From positions 1-49,718 of the IMG/VR virus record IMGVR_UViG_3300027659_000050: a DNA stretch of 49,718 nucleotides, one strand, 5' to 3'. The stretch comes from a virus. Below the pieces are notes generated by a model. It had not been told where the DNA came from. It did no database searches and was given only the letters and a program-made list of their open reading frames with translations. The position numbers and the translations under genes are program-made. Below, one piece after another: positions 10,722 through 20,783 of the stretch (position 1 is the first letter of the stretch; the number at the start of each line of letters is the position of its first letter).

Positions 10722-11068
10722 CGGCATACGACCTAGCTAATAAGTGGCAATTACAATATGGAGAAGAACCTTTACAAGAAAGAATCGACTGGCACAAAGA
10801 TTTCGGGCTTGTATTTATAACAAAGAAACTATTTATTCTAGCAAGCGAATTAAATTACGATCCAGAAACAAAAGATATAGATATGCAAACATCGAATACT
10901 AACGCATGGTTTATTGAACTAGCTGCTAACGCAACTAGCGAATCTTTGTTTGAACATATTAAAAGGATTTTCCCAAATAAACAAGATTGGGTTTTGTGGT
11001 TGCGTAGGGGAAGCAGTAAATTACACGCATATAAATGGGATGAGTTTGCTAGAAAGGCAGGGGTTTAA
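10718..11068 (+). CDS. Conserved-looking small virion-region protein
   Basis: 116 residues. The C-terminal half contains FEHIKRIFPNKQDWVLWLRR and ends KWDEFARKAGV, a pattern I associate with small podoviral proteins encoded just before internal virion proteins. No catalytic motif is visible. Start ATG overlaps the upstream stop (ATGA), indicating translational coupling with the adaptor gene. Confidence 0.6.
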   Translation: MTAYDLANKWQLQYGEEPLQERIDWHKDFGLVFITKKLFILASELNYDPETKDIDMQTSNTNAWFIELAANATSESLFEHIKRIFPNKQDWVLWLRRGSSKLHAYKWDEFARKAGV

Positions 11069-11070
11069 TC

Positions 11071-11901
11071 ATGGGTGGATCAGCAAAAAAATCTAAGACA
11101 GCTAAGTATATCGAACGCCCCGGAGTTGCGTTAGCACAAGACTTACCATCGTATACTGAGTCAGCGCAAAAAGCTACAGCCGCTAGATTGGCTGAGATTG
11201 AACGAGTCATGCCGGGGGCTACTGCCCAACGTAGGCAAGCTAGTGACATTACAGCATCATGGATGAGGGGAGAACTCCCTCAAGATGTACAAGAACAAAC
11301 CATGCGAAACATTGCTGAGTTTGGTGGCGCAGGATTCAACCCAGCAACAGCGGGTAGGGCTGGTGGATTCCAGATGGCGCAAGGCATGGTTCCAAGGCAA
11401 TTCGGTCTACAATCTACACAACTCCAAGAAAAAGGAGTTAGCACAGCAATGGGCTGGCAGCAACTAGCTGACTCATTTGCTTATGATCCATTTGAAACAG
11501 CAGGATTTGTTGGCCCATCACAATCGTATGGACAACAAAAAGCGGCAGCAGAACAATACGATGCTAAAGTAAATGCTGCTAACCAAGCATCTAAAACCAA
11601 TCAGATTATTGGTGCAGTAGGAACTGCTGTAGCAATTGGTGCTGCCCCATTTACAGGTGGAGCATCACTAGGACTTCTTGGAACTACACTACCTATGATG
11701 GGTGGAGGAAGTGCTGGCGGTGGAGGTGGCGGCGGTGGTGGAATTGGCCAATTCGGAGGAGGTTCTGGAATGGGGTTCACTAATCCATTTGGAGCGAAGC
11801 CAGTATCTGGATATGGTGGACAAACATACACCCCATCACAAGGTGGAAACTTTTACAAACCAAGTAGTGGTTCAATTACTGCGCCAGTTTACGGAAAATA
11901 A
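11071..11901 (+). CDS. Internal virion protein, Gly-rich, membrane-active candidate
   Basis: 276 residues. Helical N-terminus (ATAARLAEIERVMPGATAQRRQ), a hydrophobic segment about 175-210 (IIGAVGTAVAIGAAPFTGG), then a run of glycines (about 215-235) and a Gly/Ser/Pro-rich tail. Short hydrophobic segments with glycine zippers are seen in ejection proteins that form a channel in the host envelope. Location just ahead of two long internal virion proteins supports that role; the family is not established. Confidence 0.6.
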   Translation: MGGSAKKSKTAKYIERPGVALAQDLPSYTESAQKATAARLAEIERVMPGATAQRRQASDITASWMRGELPQDVQEQTMRNIAEFGGAGFNPATAGRAGGFQMAQGMVPRQFGLQSTQLQEKGVSTAMGWQQLADSFAYDPFETAGFVGPSQSYGQQKAAAEQYDAKVNAANQASKTNQIIGAVGTAVAIGAAPFTGGASLGLLGTTLPMMGGGSAGGGGGGGGGIGQFGGGSGMGFTNPFGAKPVSGYGGQTYTPSQGGNFYKPSSGSITAPVYGK

Positions 11902-11906
11902 CTATT

Positions 11907-13277
11907 ATGGCCGAAGATAATATATTAGCAAGTAACCTAGCACAACTGGGAGGTCAAATCTCTTCAACATTCCAAACTGTTGCATTACAAAACCAATACA
12001 AGAATGCACTACCCGGAATGCAAGAAGCCTTCAAATCTGCCATGACAGACTTCGACTCTGGTAAAAGTGGCGCAGGATTCAGCAAGATCATGGCAATAGC
12101 TATGGAGAATCCTAACAATCCCTACATCCAGAACATTACCCAGATGGCATTCAAGGCTGGTCAGTTTGCTTCTGATGATTACTTTAAGGGTCAGCAGATT
12201 GATGTATCTAGGGCTAGATATGGTGGTGGAGGTGGTTCTCAAGTCACCGCAGATGATATTATAACTGGACTAAATGACCAAGATGGAATAACACCAGATG
12301 TAACTGAAGAAGGAATTGTTGATCAAGGAGTAGCTGAAGCATCAAGGGCTGGAGCAATGGGGCTTCCAATTGGTGAAGCAATCAGGGCAAGGCAGCAAAG
12401 AATGCAGCAGCCAACATTAGTTCCACAACAACAGTCAATGCAAGCTCAAGAAGATAACCTAGCTGTACAAGGTGATCTATCGACCCCAGTTGAAGTGCAA
12501 CTGCCAGTACAAGAATCAGCACCAACACCTCTCGCATTTAAACAAGAGAAACCACAAGAGCAACCAAGCCCACTTGAGATAACTTTCCAAAAGAAATTTG
12601 ATGATTGGTCATCTATGCCACTAGAGAAGCAAAAGGCACAAGATGAAGCTACATCTATATCGTTTGGTTCTGAATCAGATTTAAGTAGTCATGTCAGCAA
12701 ACTTCCAAGAGGACAAAAGTTTGTTGCTGCTGACCCATCTTTACAATCCGTTATCCCCGGAGTAACTGGATTTATTCTTCCAGAAAAGTTTTCTCAATGG
12801 GTTAGAAGAGGAGTGACTGTAGGCAAATCAATCAGTCAAACAATTGGTAAAGAAGACAAGTTGGCAGATGAATCTAAGAAATCGGCTGAATGGTTCGATG
12901 CTTTTAGTGATGCAGCAGTGAGTGTAGACGCTAACCCAAGGTTGCGTAATCTACTAAAAGACGCTGGTGGTGTAGCCAATATTGAATACCAACCTGTTAA
13001 ACGACCTCCAACAGATGAGGAAAGAAGGGCTAATTACAATGCTGGAATGCAAGAAGTAATTCAAGCATCTATTCGTGGATCAAAACTTCCTCCAATTGAA
13101 ATCACAAAAGATGAGGCTCAAGACCTTCAGACATTAAAAACAAAAGCTGCTGCTATGCAAACGATGGGTGCGAAAGCAGTTATTAACAGATCATCTATAA
13201 AGAAACCAGAAGCAGTTACACCAGCACCAAAAAGTGCTGGACAAAAGAAAGAACTTAAATCTATATTCCTTAAATGA
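11907..13277 (+). CDS. Internal virion protein
   Basis: 456 residues, helical and Gln-rich (RARQQRMQQPTLVPQQQSMQ), hydrophilic, with no membrane segment. The N-terminus starts near LASNLAQLGGQISSTFQTV. The C-terminal part is Lys/Ala-rich. Start context AACTATTATG; the stop overlaps the next ATG (ATGA), coupling it to the giant protein. Together the three genes look like an ejection-protein set (cf. T7 gp14/15/16). Assignment rests on synteny and composition. Confidence 0.6.
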   Translation: MAEDNILASNLAQLGGQISSTFQTVALQNQYKNALPGMQEAFKSAMTDFDSGKSGAGFSKIMAIAMENPNNPYIQNITQMAFKAGQFASDDYFKGQQIDVSRARYGGGGGSQVTADDIITGLNDQDGITPDVTEEGIVDQGVAEASRAGAMGLPIGEAIRARQQRMQQPTLVPQQQSMQAQEDNLAVQGDLSTPVEVQLPVQESAPTPLAFKQEKPQEQPSPLEITFQKKFDDWSSMPLEKQKAQDEATSISFGSESDLSSHVSKLPRGQKFVAADPSLQSVIPGVTGFILPEKFSQWVRRGVTVGKSISQTIGKEDKLADESKKSAEWFDAFSDAAVSVDANPRLRNLLKDAGGVANIEYQPVKRPPTDEERRANYNAGMQEVIQASIRGSKLPPIEITKDEAQDLQTLKTKAAAMQTMGAKAVINRSSIKKPEAVTPAPKSAGQKKELKSIFLK

Positions 13278-16200
13278 TCTTCACGGCAGACAAGCTAAAA
13301 GAAGCTAGGGATGCTGGATATTCTGATGATGAAATATTTAGTTTTGCAAGTCAATCAGACCCAAAATTTAATGATGCTAAATCAGAAGGCTATTCACTTG
13401 ATGAGATAGCATCTTACTTTTCCACTCAACAACCAGTAGGAACTTCAGTAGAGCAAGAAGTATCACAACTTGGAACTGCGCTTAAATCTGGTATCGCTCA
13501 ACCATTGCAAGCGATGGGCGTTACTGCTGAGACTCTCGGTATGCCAGCAGTTGGTTCTGCACTCAAGGGTGCGGTTGAACAACCAGAAGGCTATATCCCA
13601 GCAGCACAGAGATTCATGGAGCCGCAAGCTGGCGAAGCTCAAATCGGAGGATTTGCATTACAATATCTACCTCGCGCTATCGTTGAACAGGTCGGACAAC
13701 TCGCAGGGAGTGTCGCATCTAGGGCTGCTGGGGGAGTCATCGGCGGTGCTGCTGGCTCAGTAGTTCCCGGCGCGGGAACAGCAGTTGGTGCTGGTATTGG
13801 TATGTTTACTGGCCCAGCATTGTTTGAAGCTGCACAGATCGTTGGCCCAGTCGCACAAGAACGAGCCAAGAACAATGGCAGGGAAATCCCGAATAGCGAA
13901 GACTTGGCCTATGCTTGGACTACAGCAGGGACTGGAGGTGCGCTGAATGCTATTGGTGCAAAGTATCTCCCCGGTGGAGAGAAGGCCGCTGGAGCATTAA
14001 GCAAGAGGATTGCGGCATCCTTCCTTGGTGAAGGAGCCACTGAAGGAGCGCAGGCAATAGCCCAGCAAACAGGCGAAACAATCTTCACAGAGAAGGGGCT
14101 AGAGATTAAACCAAAGGCCGCGCTAGGTGAGGCATTGATCGGTGGCGTGTCAGCAGGCGGAGCTACTATTGTGATGAGTCCACTTCAGAAAGAACAAGTG
14201 GACATAGATAAACAAGCCGATCTTGAATCCCGTGATCTTTCCATCCCTGTAGATGATCCAGAAGTGCGAGCTAATTTGGATAAAGCAAATATCCTTGAGC
14301 AAGAGAACAAGGATTCTCTAGCTATCATCAACAAGTTTGGCGTTGAGTCTGAAGAGGGGAAAGCTGCCCAGCAAACTATTGTTGATAATACCGATGAGAT
14401 TACCAAGATCAACGAGACTCTTCCTGCTTCAGCATCGTTACCGATAACTGAAGCAGAGAAGCAACAGATTGAGTTAGCAAAAGCGATTGCTGCTCCCGAA
14501 GTTGCCGCACCAGTCACAGAAGTTGCCGCTCCAGTTACTCCAGCACCTACCGAAGTTATCCCAACTCAGGCAGCAGTCGCAGAAGCTGCAACACCCGCTG
14601 AACAAGTTCCTCCAAAGGTAGAAAATGTTTCATCTATTCCAACGCCAGAAGAATCTAAAAAGTGGGATGACTTATCAGCTTATCAAAAACCAATCATTGA
14701 AGCACAAGAAACTGAAGCGTTAGACCTACTTGCATCTAAAATTGGAGTTAAAAGACAAGGCATTTCAGATGTTAAACTGCAAGAAAAAATAATAACGAAC
14801 ACGCATCCAGACGATATTCAAGATGCGCTTGTTGAGTTAAAACTTTCACCATCACCAACCCCCGTAGCCCCCACCCCTGCTGTAACAGAAGCACCCGTAG
14901 AGGTTGCAATAACAGAAAAAACACCAGAGCAGCAACGTATAGCGTTAGGAACAAAGCGAGTTGGAGATACCGCTGTAGCTGCAAAACCTTCAAGTTCCAA
15001 CACAACACTTCAAGACTTCACTGTTGGCATGACTCCAATGGCATCAAAGCGAGCCATAGATGCCTTGAATAATTCAGTGACTGCTGAAGGAATGCCCTTC
15101 AGAAGAAGAGAGCTTGTTGAAAAAGATATTTCAGAGGGAGCAGAAGTTGTATTATCAAAGTCAGGTAAGCGCAGATTACAGCGACCAAATGGAAGCTATA
15201 GGGACGAGTCGCAAATCAGCAAAACAGCAATGGATTATGCGGAGTTTCTGATTGCAAATAAGTCCACCCCCGCAGTATCGGAAACGATAGCGAAGCCAAC
15301 TACGCCAAAACTTCAAAGAGAAAAGGCAGATACAGACTTTGCGAGTATTGATGAAATCACAGATATTATCCAAGAATCATCTGCGAAAGGAACGGATAAA
15401 TCTGAATCTAAAAGAATCGCTATAAATTTTGTTAAAGATTCTATAAATGAAAGCATTGATTGGGTCAGAGATACTTTTGGAAGTGCGCCAGAAAAAGTTG
15501 GATTTGATGCAAGTCAAATGAAGAAATGGTTACAGAATGCCGTCTCCATAAGGCCAGTTACAGAAGATGAATTTACTCGCGGAATAATAAAGAAAAAGGG
15601 TCAACTAACTAAGGAAGGAAGAGATCGAGGGAAAATAGATGTTAGTGTAATATCCCCAATGGAATCGAGGATGATTGCTTTGCATGAAGCATCTCACTTC
15701 TTGTATCATTTGGATGAAGATAAACAAATTCCAGAAAAAGTATTAAATTCAATTAAGAATAAAAGACTTATGCCGGATAAGTTTCCTAATCCGGGCAAGG
15801 GAATCAAAGAAAGATTTGCTGATGCTTTTACAAACTGGGCATTTACGAAAATGCACCCAGAATATGCAAATGAATTTCCAACAGTCCCTCAAGAGTTTGT
15901 TTCTTGGATAGAATCAGAAGCAATAAGCGAACCGCTTGATTACATTTCAAGTGTAAATAAAATTAGAAAGCAAAAGCAAGCCAAACCAAAACTTGGCGAG
16001 AAAGGTGGCGTTCTAATCCCATCAAGAGAAGACTTCATCCAAGCAGGACAGAACATCTACGAAAAAGGAATGGAGTTTGGCGCTTGGGCCAAGCAGATGA
16101 TCCAGCAATTCGGTGATGTAGTCAGAGAGTTCCTTGGTGATGTATGGCAAGCGGTGAGTGGTGCGCCAGCTAAACTGAATGAACTGATGGGTTACTTGCC

Positions 16201-19200
16201 GGGTAAAGGTGAGGCTGGTGCATTAAGATTTGGTAAAGGTAAGCTAGAACGCTACACAGACAAGGGAACAATCGTTGGTCTAGCTATCAGACAAGAGAAG
16301 GATACTCCCAAAGGGATATTATCGGAAACGATAAAGATCATTAAGCAAAGGGTATTTGATGGTGACTCTACCCCATCTGAGTCTTCTACTAAGAAAGCAT
16401 GGGGATTAATTGAGCGGTTGAAAGCAACTAATCCAGATGCCAAAAACAACGCCGAGGCTATCAACCAACTTACCCGCGAAACCATGCAGGAGGTTGATGT
16501 AGCAGAAGACGCAACTGAGGCAGAGCGCAACGCATTTGAAGTTATCAAACAGACTGTTGGTATGTCTAAACTTCGCAATGAGTTGTATAAGTATGCCATC
16601 AAGTTATCGGGGCAGGGCGATAATTCCATGTTGAATTACTTGCTCAACAATAAACTCAACATTGTTGGAACAAGTCTTGCAACTGAAGAAGACATTGCTC
16701 GCACACTCGGCGCATTGGCGGGGCTTAAAAGCTACATCATCCAAGCTAACGAAGCAGAGCAGGCAGGATTTATTGAACTGGCAGCACAGAGATTCTTCAA
16801 CACAACTACACCAACTGAAGATCAGGTTGCCAAAATCAAAAGAATCCTTACCGCTGTAAATGAGACAAAGGTAAATGAGGAAGAAGTAATTCTTGATGAA
16901 CTCACTCAAGTAGGTGAGAAGATAGGAACTGAACTTGTAGAGAATATCAATACCCAAATTGATAAAGCAACAAAGCCAGAGATTAAAGACCCATTGGTTG
17001 CAGCTATGCTTGCGTTACAGAAGCTATTTGGAGGCACAATCGAAACTAAATATGTATCCCTTAGTGAATCGGCAAACAAAATTAAGCAGGGTGTAAAGAA
17101 CATCCTACAAGGCGGCCTCACCAACTACAGAAGCAAACTGATCGAAGGAGCAGCTAATGGACTAGAGACGGGATTCTGGAAGACTCTATCTAATCAAGAG
17201 AATAAGCCCGGCCCACTAGGAGAACTTGATAATGCACAGAACAGAGAGCTTGGCAGTATAGTTAAAAACGCACTCATTTCCCTTGGCCTAAAAGGAACTC
17301 CCCCTAATACCAAGATGTCTATCTACGAACAGGTAGCTAGTATCCTTGGTGAGAAACCACTTTCACAAGATAAAACAAAGTCTGCTGACGAGAAGATCAG
17401 ACAAGAAATTGAGAGTAAACGTCAAAGCGACTTGGAATCTACAGAGGATGAAGACGTTAAGAATGCTATCAATCTCAAGTATGATAAGATAGAACTAGCA
17501 TGGGATCAAGCAATGTCTAGGCAGCTAGATATGCCAATCAGTGACACACTACTACGCAGACTTATCTTCAATGAGCTTAAAGAAGGTAAGACTAACCTAG
17601 CTGGACTTGCTGAGTTAATGAACAACGACCCTACCGTTGGCGCGAGTAGACAGAACATGATTGTATCTGCTATTATTAACAAGATTGCTGGCGTTACATT
17701 TGAGGGTCAGAACCCAGCAGACTATTCCTTATTCAGAGAATACCTTTCAAACAACCTTGAATCTATGGTTCAAGAAAAGCAAATGGAGAAGAAGGTTGTT
17801 AAGGTAAAAGAAAAGGTAGAAGCCAACCAAGCAGAGAGAGAGATTGATAAGCTGGCTAGGATTCAGTCTGATACTCCTAACTTCCCAACATCTGAGAAGA
17901 TCGCTAACCCAGTACGAGATGCAGTTAGGAATGCTTTGAAGCTCGTCTTGAATCCCATGTTCGATCCAAAGGCATCAATGGAGATAATGAACAACTGGAA
18001 GAAGTCATTCGCTGCTGAATTACAAGCACTCGGAGTAGATGAAGCTACCGCATTAACCCTTACAGACATTGTTGGTAGGCAGATTGAGTTGGATTCTATC
18101 AGCAAAAACCTACAGACAATCACGAATGCCGTCGAAAAAGGTGCGCTCAATAACGTAATTGATGCCATCAAAAACACTCCACTAGCTGAACAACAGAAGC
18201 CAAACTGGAGATACGGTGTGATGTTCGACTATCTCCGCAACGCAGGTCTTACTAAAGAGCAAGCAGAACGTATTGCAAAGTTAATGGACATATCGCTCCA
18301 AAAACGATTCGCTAAAGCTCAAGAGGAAGCGGCGGCATCCATTGCAAAAACAATTCTAGGAGGCATCAAGCCAGAATCAAATAGAGGATTCGTAGCATTG
18401 ATCCAAGCAATCCGCGCCCAAATTTTAAACCCCGGCAGTAATGTTGCAAAGGAGTTTGGCAAATCACTGGGATGGAAGGGATTCACATCAGAGCAACTGA
18501 AAGCTCTGAATGAATTGGATTCCAAGATAAACGATGAAACCATCACTGATGCAGAACGGGCAGTAGCACTTGAGGGAATCAAAAAGATCATTGATAAAGT
18601 TGCCTTACCACAAAGGGTTCGTGATTCACTTTCAGCGTTCTATATTGGTCAAGCACTTGGTAGATTTACTACTGCAACAGTACAGGTTATTGATCCTATC
18701 TTTTTTTCTGCATGGGATGCAGCTGTTGCGAGCGCACGAAATGTAACAAGCCCATCGCAAGTCATGCAAATATGGGGAAATTTTGGTTCCTCCCTAATAA
18801 ATGCTGCAAAAGAATTTGCTTTTTCATTCAAGAATGATGTTACCAGAAGTGGTAGATTGGTTGATTACCTTGAGACTCAAGACAGAAAACTAAAGCGTCT
18901 TAATAATGACGCTAATAACTTGTGGAAAAATGGTCAGTATAAACAAGCTATTAAGAAATATCTTTTTGGTTATCCCGAAATAACATCCAGAGTTTTGAAG
19001 GCACTCGATGACGCTTCATTCTCTCTTCTACAGCAGAATGCTTTGAATCAATACATGATTTCAGCGATGAACATGGCTAAGATTCCCAAGAGCAAACAGC
19101 TTGGTGCTTTAAGAATGATAGCTCAAGCGAGGCAGATGGACATTGCTAACATGATGGCTGATGGAATCAGCAAGAATGACGCTACTATCTACGCTAATGA

Positions 19201-20611
19201 GCGGATGAAGGCTGAAATTTCAAGGGTCATGTCTGGATTGAACCTTAATTCTAATGAGATTATTGATTCTGCTATCAACGATTCATTATCTCGTATTGGT
19301 AAGACGAGATTCACAGAACAACTATCAACCGAGTCTGAAACAAAAGATAAGGGAACATTATCTTATCCTTTTATCAAGGTGTATGAATTGATTTCTCAAG
19401 CGACCTCTGGTGTAAAAGGAACGGAGGGTGAAGTTATGCGTGTCTTCCAAAGAATGTTCTTGGGATTCCCATTGATTGTGGCGCGAGTAGCAAATGTTGC
19501 TTATGGTTACACTCCGCTTTCGCTTTATCGTCACCTTATAACAGGCAGATACCCTCTTACCTACGGAACAGCAATCCAAAGAAGGAAGCGTTTGGTAGAA
19601 CAATTAACTGGACTTGCTGTGCTTGCTCCTCTTTTATTTTTGCGGTCAATGTCATTTGATGATGACGAAGAAAAACCAGTAAGAATTGTTTTTACAGGGT
19701 TCGGCCCAGTTAAATCGAAAGACCCAGAGACATACAACCAGTGGCATAAGAAACACAATCCGGGTTCGATTGAATTATTTATCGGTGATACTAAATATGC
19801 TATCGACTCGAAATCAGCCGGGCCATTAAAACCTATGATTGAAATCTTGGGTGCTATTGATGACTGGCAAGTTAGAAGTTACCAAGACAAAGTAAAAATA
19901 AAGAAAAGCGATCTAACAAATGCACAAGAAAACGCAGGGTTACTTTCAACGCTCAGTCAAATTGCTGGTTCATTTGCGTTGACTGCTGCAAGGCGCGGCC
20001 CAGCTACTGGATTGATGCAGGGATTGATTGACTTCCGTAGATACCCAGATGATCCAATTGCAGCCATAGCGCAAGAAGCCTCATTTTCTTTAATTCCATT
20101 CGTTCCAGTGGTAGGTTATGGCGCGACCAAAAACTTCTCGGACTTTTTATCTGATCCGATAGATACAAGAACCAAAGAAGGTGCGATCTTAAACAACATC
20201 CCAATCGTTGGCCCTATGTTTGGTAAGCCAGCAATCAATGCCTTTGGTCAACCACTAGGTGATGTTCAAATCTCAGAGAAGATAAAGAAGTCAATCGGAA
20301 TCCCAGTCACAGTTGTTTCTGTAGGCACAGAGGATGAGCAAAAGCTAACTAAAATCACACTCAAAAATGGTGATGGGCCACAACCATTGAATAGGGGTGA
20401 GTTCGATAAGAAACTAGGTAGTCCATTAACTGATGAGGAGTGGAGAACAGCCACTGAGACGTATGCTAGAGAAAATAGGAAAACAGTTTTGACTGACTAC
20501 AAATTTCTCAATGACCTCGATCCAGAAACTTACAGGACAGCAATATCACAAATAAGCACAAGCTCCAAGAACGAAGCATTGTTCACTATTGATAAACAAA
20601 GAAAGAAATAG
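13274..20611 (+). CDS. Giant internal virion / polyvalent protein with zincin domain
   Basis: 2445 residues, about a sixth of the window. The N-terminus has two copies of a D-A-GYSxDEI-type motif. A Gly/Ala-rich hydrophobic block lies at about 155-185 (GGVIGGAAGSVVPGAG). Pro/Ala/Val linkers follow (about 400-560). A probable metallopeptidase domain has HEASH at 804-808 with downstream Glu846 and Asp850 (KERFADAF), fitting an HExxH...E gluzincin. The long remainder is helical, with a hydrophobic segment near 2110 (LTGLAVLAPLLF). Giant ejected proteins with peptidase domains occur in T7/N4-like and polyvalent-protein families. It is probably injected with DNA. Palindrome sites 6-8 lie inside it. 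Confidence 0.75.
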   Translation: MIFTADKLKEARDAGYSDDEIFSFASQSDPKFNDAKSEGYSLDEIASYFSTQQPVGTSVEQEVSQLGTALKSGIAQPLQAMGVTAETLGMPAVGSALKGAVEQPEGYIPAAQRFMEPQAGEAQIGGFALQYLPRAIVEQVGQLAGSVASRAAGGVIGGAAGSVVPGAGTAVGAGIGMFTGPALFEAAQIVGPVAQERAKNNGREIPNSEDLAYAWTTAGTGGALNAIGAKYLPGGEKAAGALSKRIAASFLGEGATEGAQAIAQQTGETIFTEKGLEIKPKAALGEALIGGVSAGGATIVMSPLQKEQVDIDKQADLESRDLSIPVDDPEVRANLDKANILEQENKDSLAIINKFGVESEEGKAAQQTIVDNTDEITKINETLPASASLPITEAEKQQIELAKAIAAPEVAAPVTEVAAPVTPAPTEVIPTQAAVAEAATPAEQVPPKVENVSSIPTPEESKKWDDLSAYQKPIIEAQETEALDLLASKIGVKRQGISDVKLQEKIITNTHPDDIQDALVELKLSPSPTPVAPTPAVTEAPVEVAITEKTPEQQRIALGTKRVGDTAVAAKPSSSNTTLQDFTVGMTPMASKRAIDALNNSVTAEGMPFRRRELVEKDISEGAEVVLSKSGKRRLQRPNGSYRDESQISKTAMDYAEFLIANKSTPAVSETIAKPTTPKLQREKADTDFASIDEITDIIQESSAKGTDKSESKRIAINFVKDSINESIDWVRDTFGSAPEKVGFDASQMKKWLQNAVSIRPVTEDEFTRGIIKKKGQLTKEGRDRGKIDVSVISPMESRMIALHEASHFLYHLDEDKQIPEKVLNSIKNKRLMPDKFPNPGKGIKERFADAFTNWAFTKMHPEYANEFPTVPQEFVSWIESEAISEPLDYISSVNKIRKQKQAKPKLGEKGGVLIPSREDFIQAGQNIYEKGMEFGAWAKQMIQQFGDVVREFLGDVWQAVSGAPAKLNELMGYLPGKGEAGALRFGKGKLERYTDKGTIVGLAIRQEKDTPKGILSETIKIIKQRVFDGDSTPSESSTKKAWGLIERLKATNPDAKNNAEAINQLTRETMQEVDVAEDATEAERNAFEVIKQTVGMSKLRNELYKYAIKLSGQGDNSMLNYLLNNKLNIVGTSLATEEDIARTLGALAGLKSYIIQANEAEQAGFIELAAQRFFNTTTPTEDQVAKIKRILTAVNETKVNEEEVILDELTQVGEKIGTELVENINTQIDKATKPEIKDPLVAAMLALQKLFGGTIETKYVSLSESANKIKQGVKNILQGGLTNYRSKLIEGAANGLETGFWKTLSNQENKPGPLGELDNAQNRELGSIVKNALISLGLKGTPPNTKMSIYEQVASILGEKPLSQDKTKSADEKIRQEIESKRQSDLESTEDEDVKNAINLKYDKIELAWDQAMSRQLDMPISDTLLRRLIFNELKEGKTNLAGLAELMNNDPTVGASRQNMIVSAIINKIAGVTFEGQNPADYSLFREYLSNNLESMVQEKQMEKKVVKVKEKVEANQAEREIDKLARIQSDTPNFPTSEKIANPVRDAVRNALKLVLNPMFDPKASMEIMNNWKKSFAAELQALGVDEATALTLTDIVGRQIELDSISKNLQTITNAVEKGALNNVIDAIKNTPLAEQQKPNWRYGVMFDYLRNAGLTKEQAERIAKLMDISLQKRFAKAQEEAAASIAKTILGGIKPESNRGFVALIQAIRAQILNPGSNVAKEFGKSLGWKGFTSEQLKALNELDSKINDETITDAERAVALEGIKKIIDKVALPQRVRDSLSAFYIGQALGRFTTATVQVIDPIFFSAWDAAVASARNVTSPSQVMQIWGNFGSSLINAAKEFAFSFKNDVTRSGRLVDYLETQDRKLKRLNNDANNLWKNGQYKQAIKKYLFGYPEITSRVLKALDDASFSLLQQNALNQYMISAMNMAKIPKSKQLGALRMIAQARQMDIANMMADGISKNDATIYANERMKAEISRVMSGLNLNSNEIIDSAINDSLSRIGKTRFTEQLSTESETKDKGTLSYPFIKVYELISQATSGVKGTEGEVMRVFQRMFLGFPLIVARVANVAYGYTPLSLYRHLITGRYPLTYGTAIQRRKRLVEQLTGLAVLAPLLFLRSMSFDDDEEKPVRIVFTGFGPVKSKDPETYNQWHKKHNPGSIELFIGDTKYAIDSKSAGPLKPMIEILGAIDDWQVRSYQDKVKIKKSDLTNAQENAGLLSTLSQIAGSFALTAARRGPATGLMQGLIDFRRYPDDPIAAIAQEASFSLIPFVPVVGYGATKNFSDFLSDPIDTRTKEGAILNNIPIVGPMFGKPAINAFGQPLGDVQISEKIKKSIGIPVTVVSVGTEDEQKLTKITLKNGDGPQPLNRGEFDKKLGSPLTDEEWRTATETYARENRKTVLTDYKFLNDLDPETYRTAISQISTSSKNEALFTIDKQRKK
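14432..14447. promoter_or_regulatory. Palindrome site 6 (degenerate, intragenic)
   Basis: GCATCGTTACCGATAA: the right half-site is perfect and the left has two changes. Included because the centre and right half match the family. Confidence 0.5.
15275..15290. promoter_or_regulatory. Palindrome site 7 (intragenic)
   Basis: GTATCGGAAACGATAG inside the giant gene. The inner TATCG-N4-CGATA is intact and the outermost bases deviate. Confidence 0.65.
16319..16334. promoter_or_regulatory. Palindrome site 8 (intragenic)
   Basis: TTATCGGAAACGATAA inside the giant gene; both half-sites are complete. Confidence 0.75.
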
Positions 20612-20612
20612 A

Positions 20613-20640
20613 TTGACATCTGAGAACGTAGATGTAATCT
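20613..20640 (+). promoter_or_regulatory. Sigma-70-like promoter of candidate small RNA
   Basis: TTGACA at 20613-20618, 16-bp spacer, TAATCT at 20635-20640, starting 2 bp after the stop of the giant gene. A terminator follows about 45 bp downstream with no gene between. Confidence 0.65.
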
Positions 20641-20646
20641 AGTTCC

Positions 20647-20725
20647 GCAGCTTGTTGCTGTTTTCATTCGTGTTCATTCATTAGGTGGCGCACCTTAGAG
20701 AAATCTGGGGTGCGCTTCTTTTTTA
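20647..20725 (+). ncRNA. Candidate phage small RNA (~80 nt)
   Basis: The interval between the promoter at 20613 and the terminator at 20688-20725 carries no credible open frame. It would give an RNA of about 75-80 nt with a short 5' hairpin (CAGC/GCTG, 20648-20660), a U/C-rich single-stranded middle (TTCATTCGTGTTCATTC) and a 3' terminator stem. The layout is that of a trans-acting bacterial sRNA. A simple terminator of the structural operon is the alternative. Confidence 0.4.
20688..20725 (+). terminator. Strong intrinsic terminator
   Basis: Stem GCGCACCTTAGA / TCTGGGGTGCGC (20688-20699 with 20704-20715, two G-U pairs) closed by a GAAA tetraloop, then TTCTTTTTT. It ends the structural module or the short RNA. 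Palindrome site 9 overlaps the last T residues. Confidence 0.85.
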
Positions 20726-20738
20726 TCGTTACCGATAA
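20723..20738. promoter_or_regulatory. Palindrome site 9, upstream of early operon promoter
   Basis: TTATCGTTACCGATAA lies between the terminator and the promoter, ending 17 bp before the -35 box at 20756. Site 15 has nearly the same offset to the other DNA-replication promoter. Confidence 0.8.
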
Positions 20739-20755
20739 TTTCTGAAAATAATCTA

Positions 20756-20783
20756 TTGACACTAGAATTATCCTATGTAGATT
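20756..20783 (+). promoter_or_regulatory. Sigma-70-like promoter of nuclease/SSB operon
   Basis: TTGACA at 20756-20761, 16-bp spacer, TAGATT at 20778-20783, with TATG just before the -10. The start site would be near 20790, beside a GTG codon at 20791. Confidence 0.75.
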
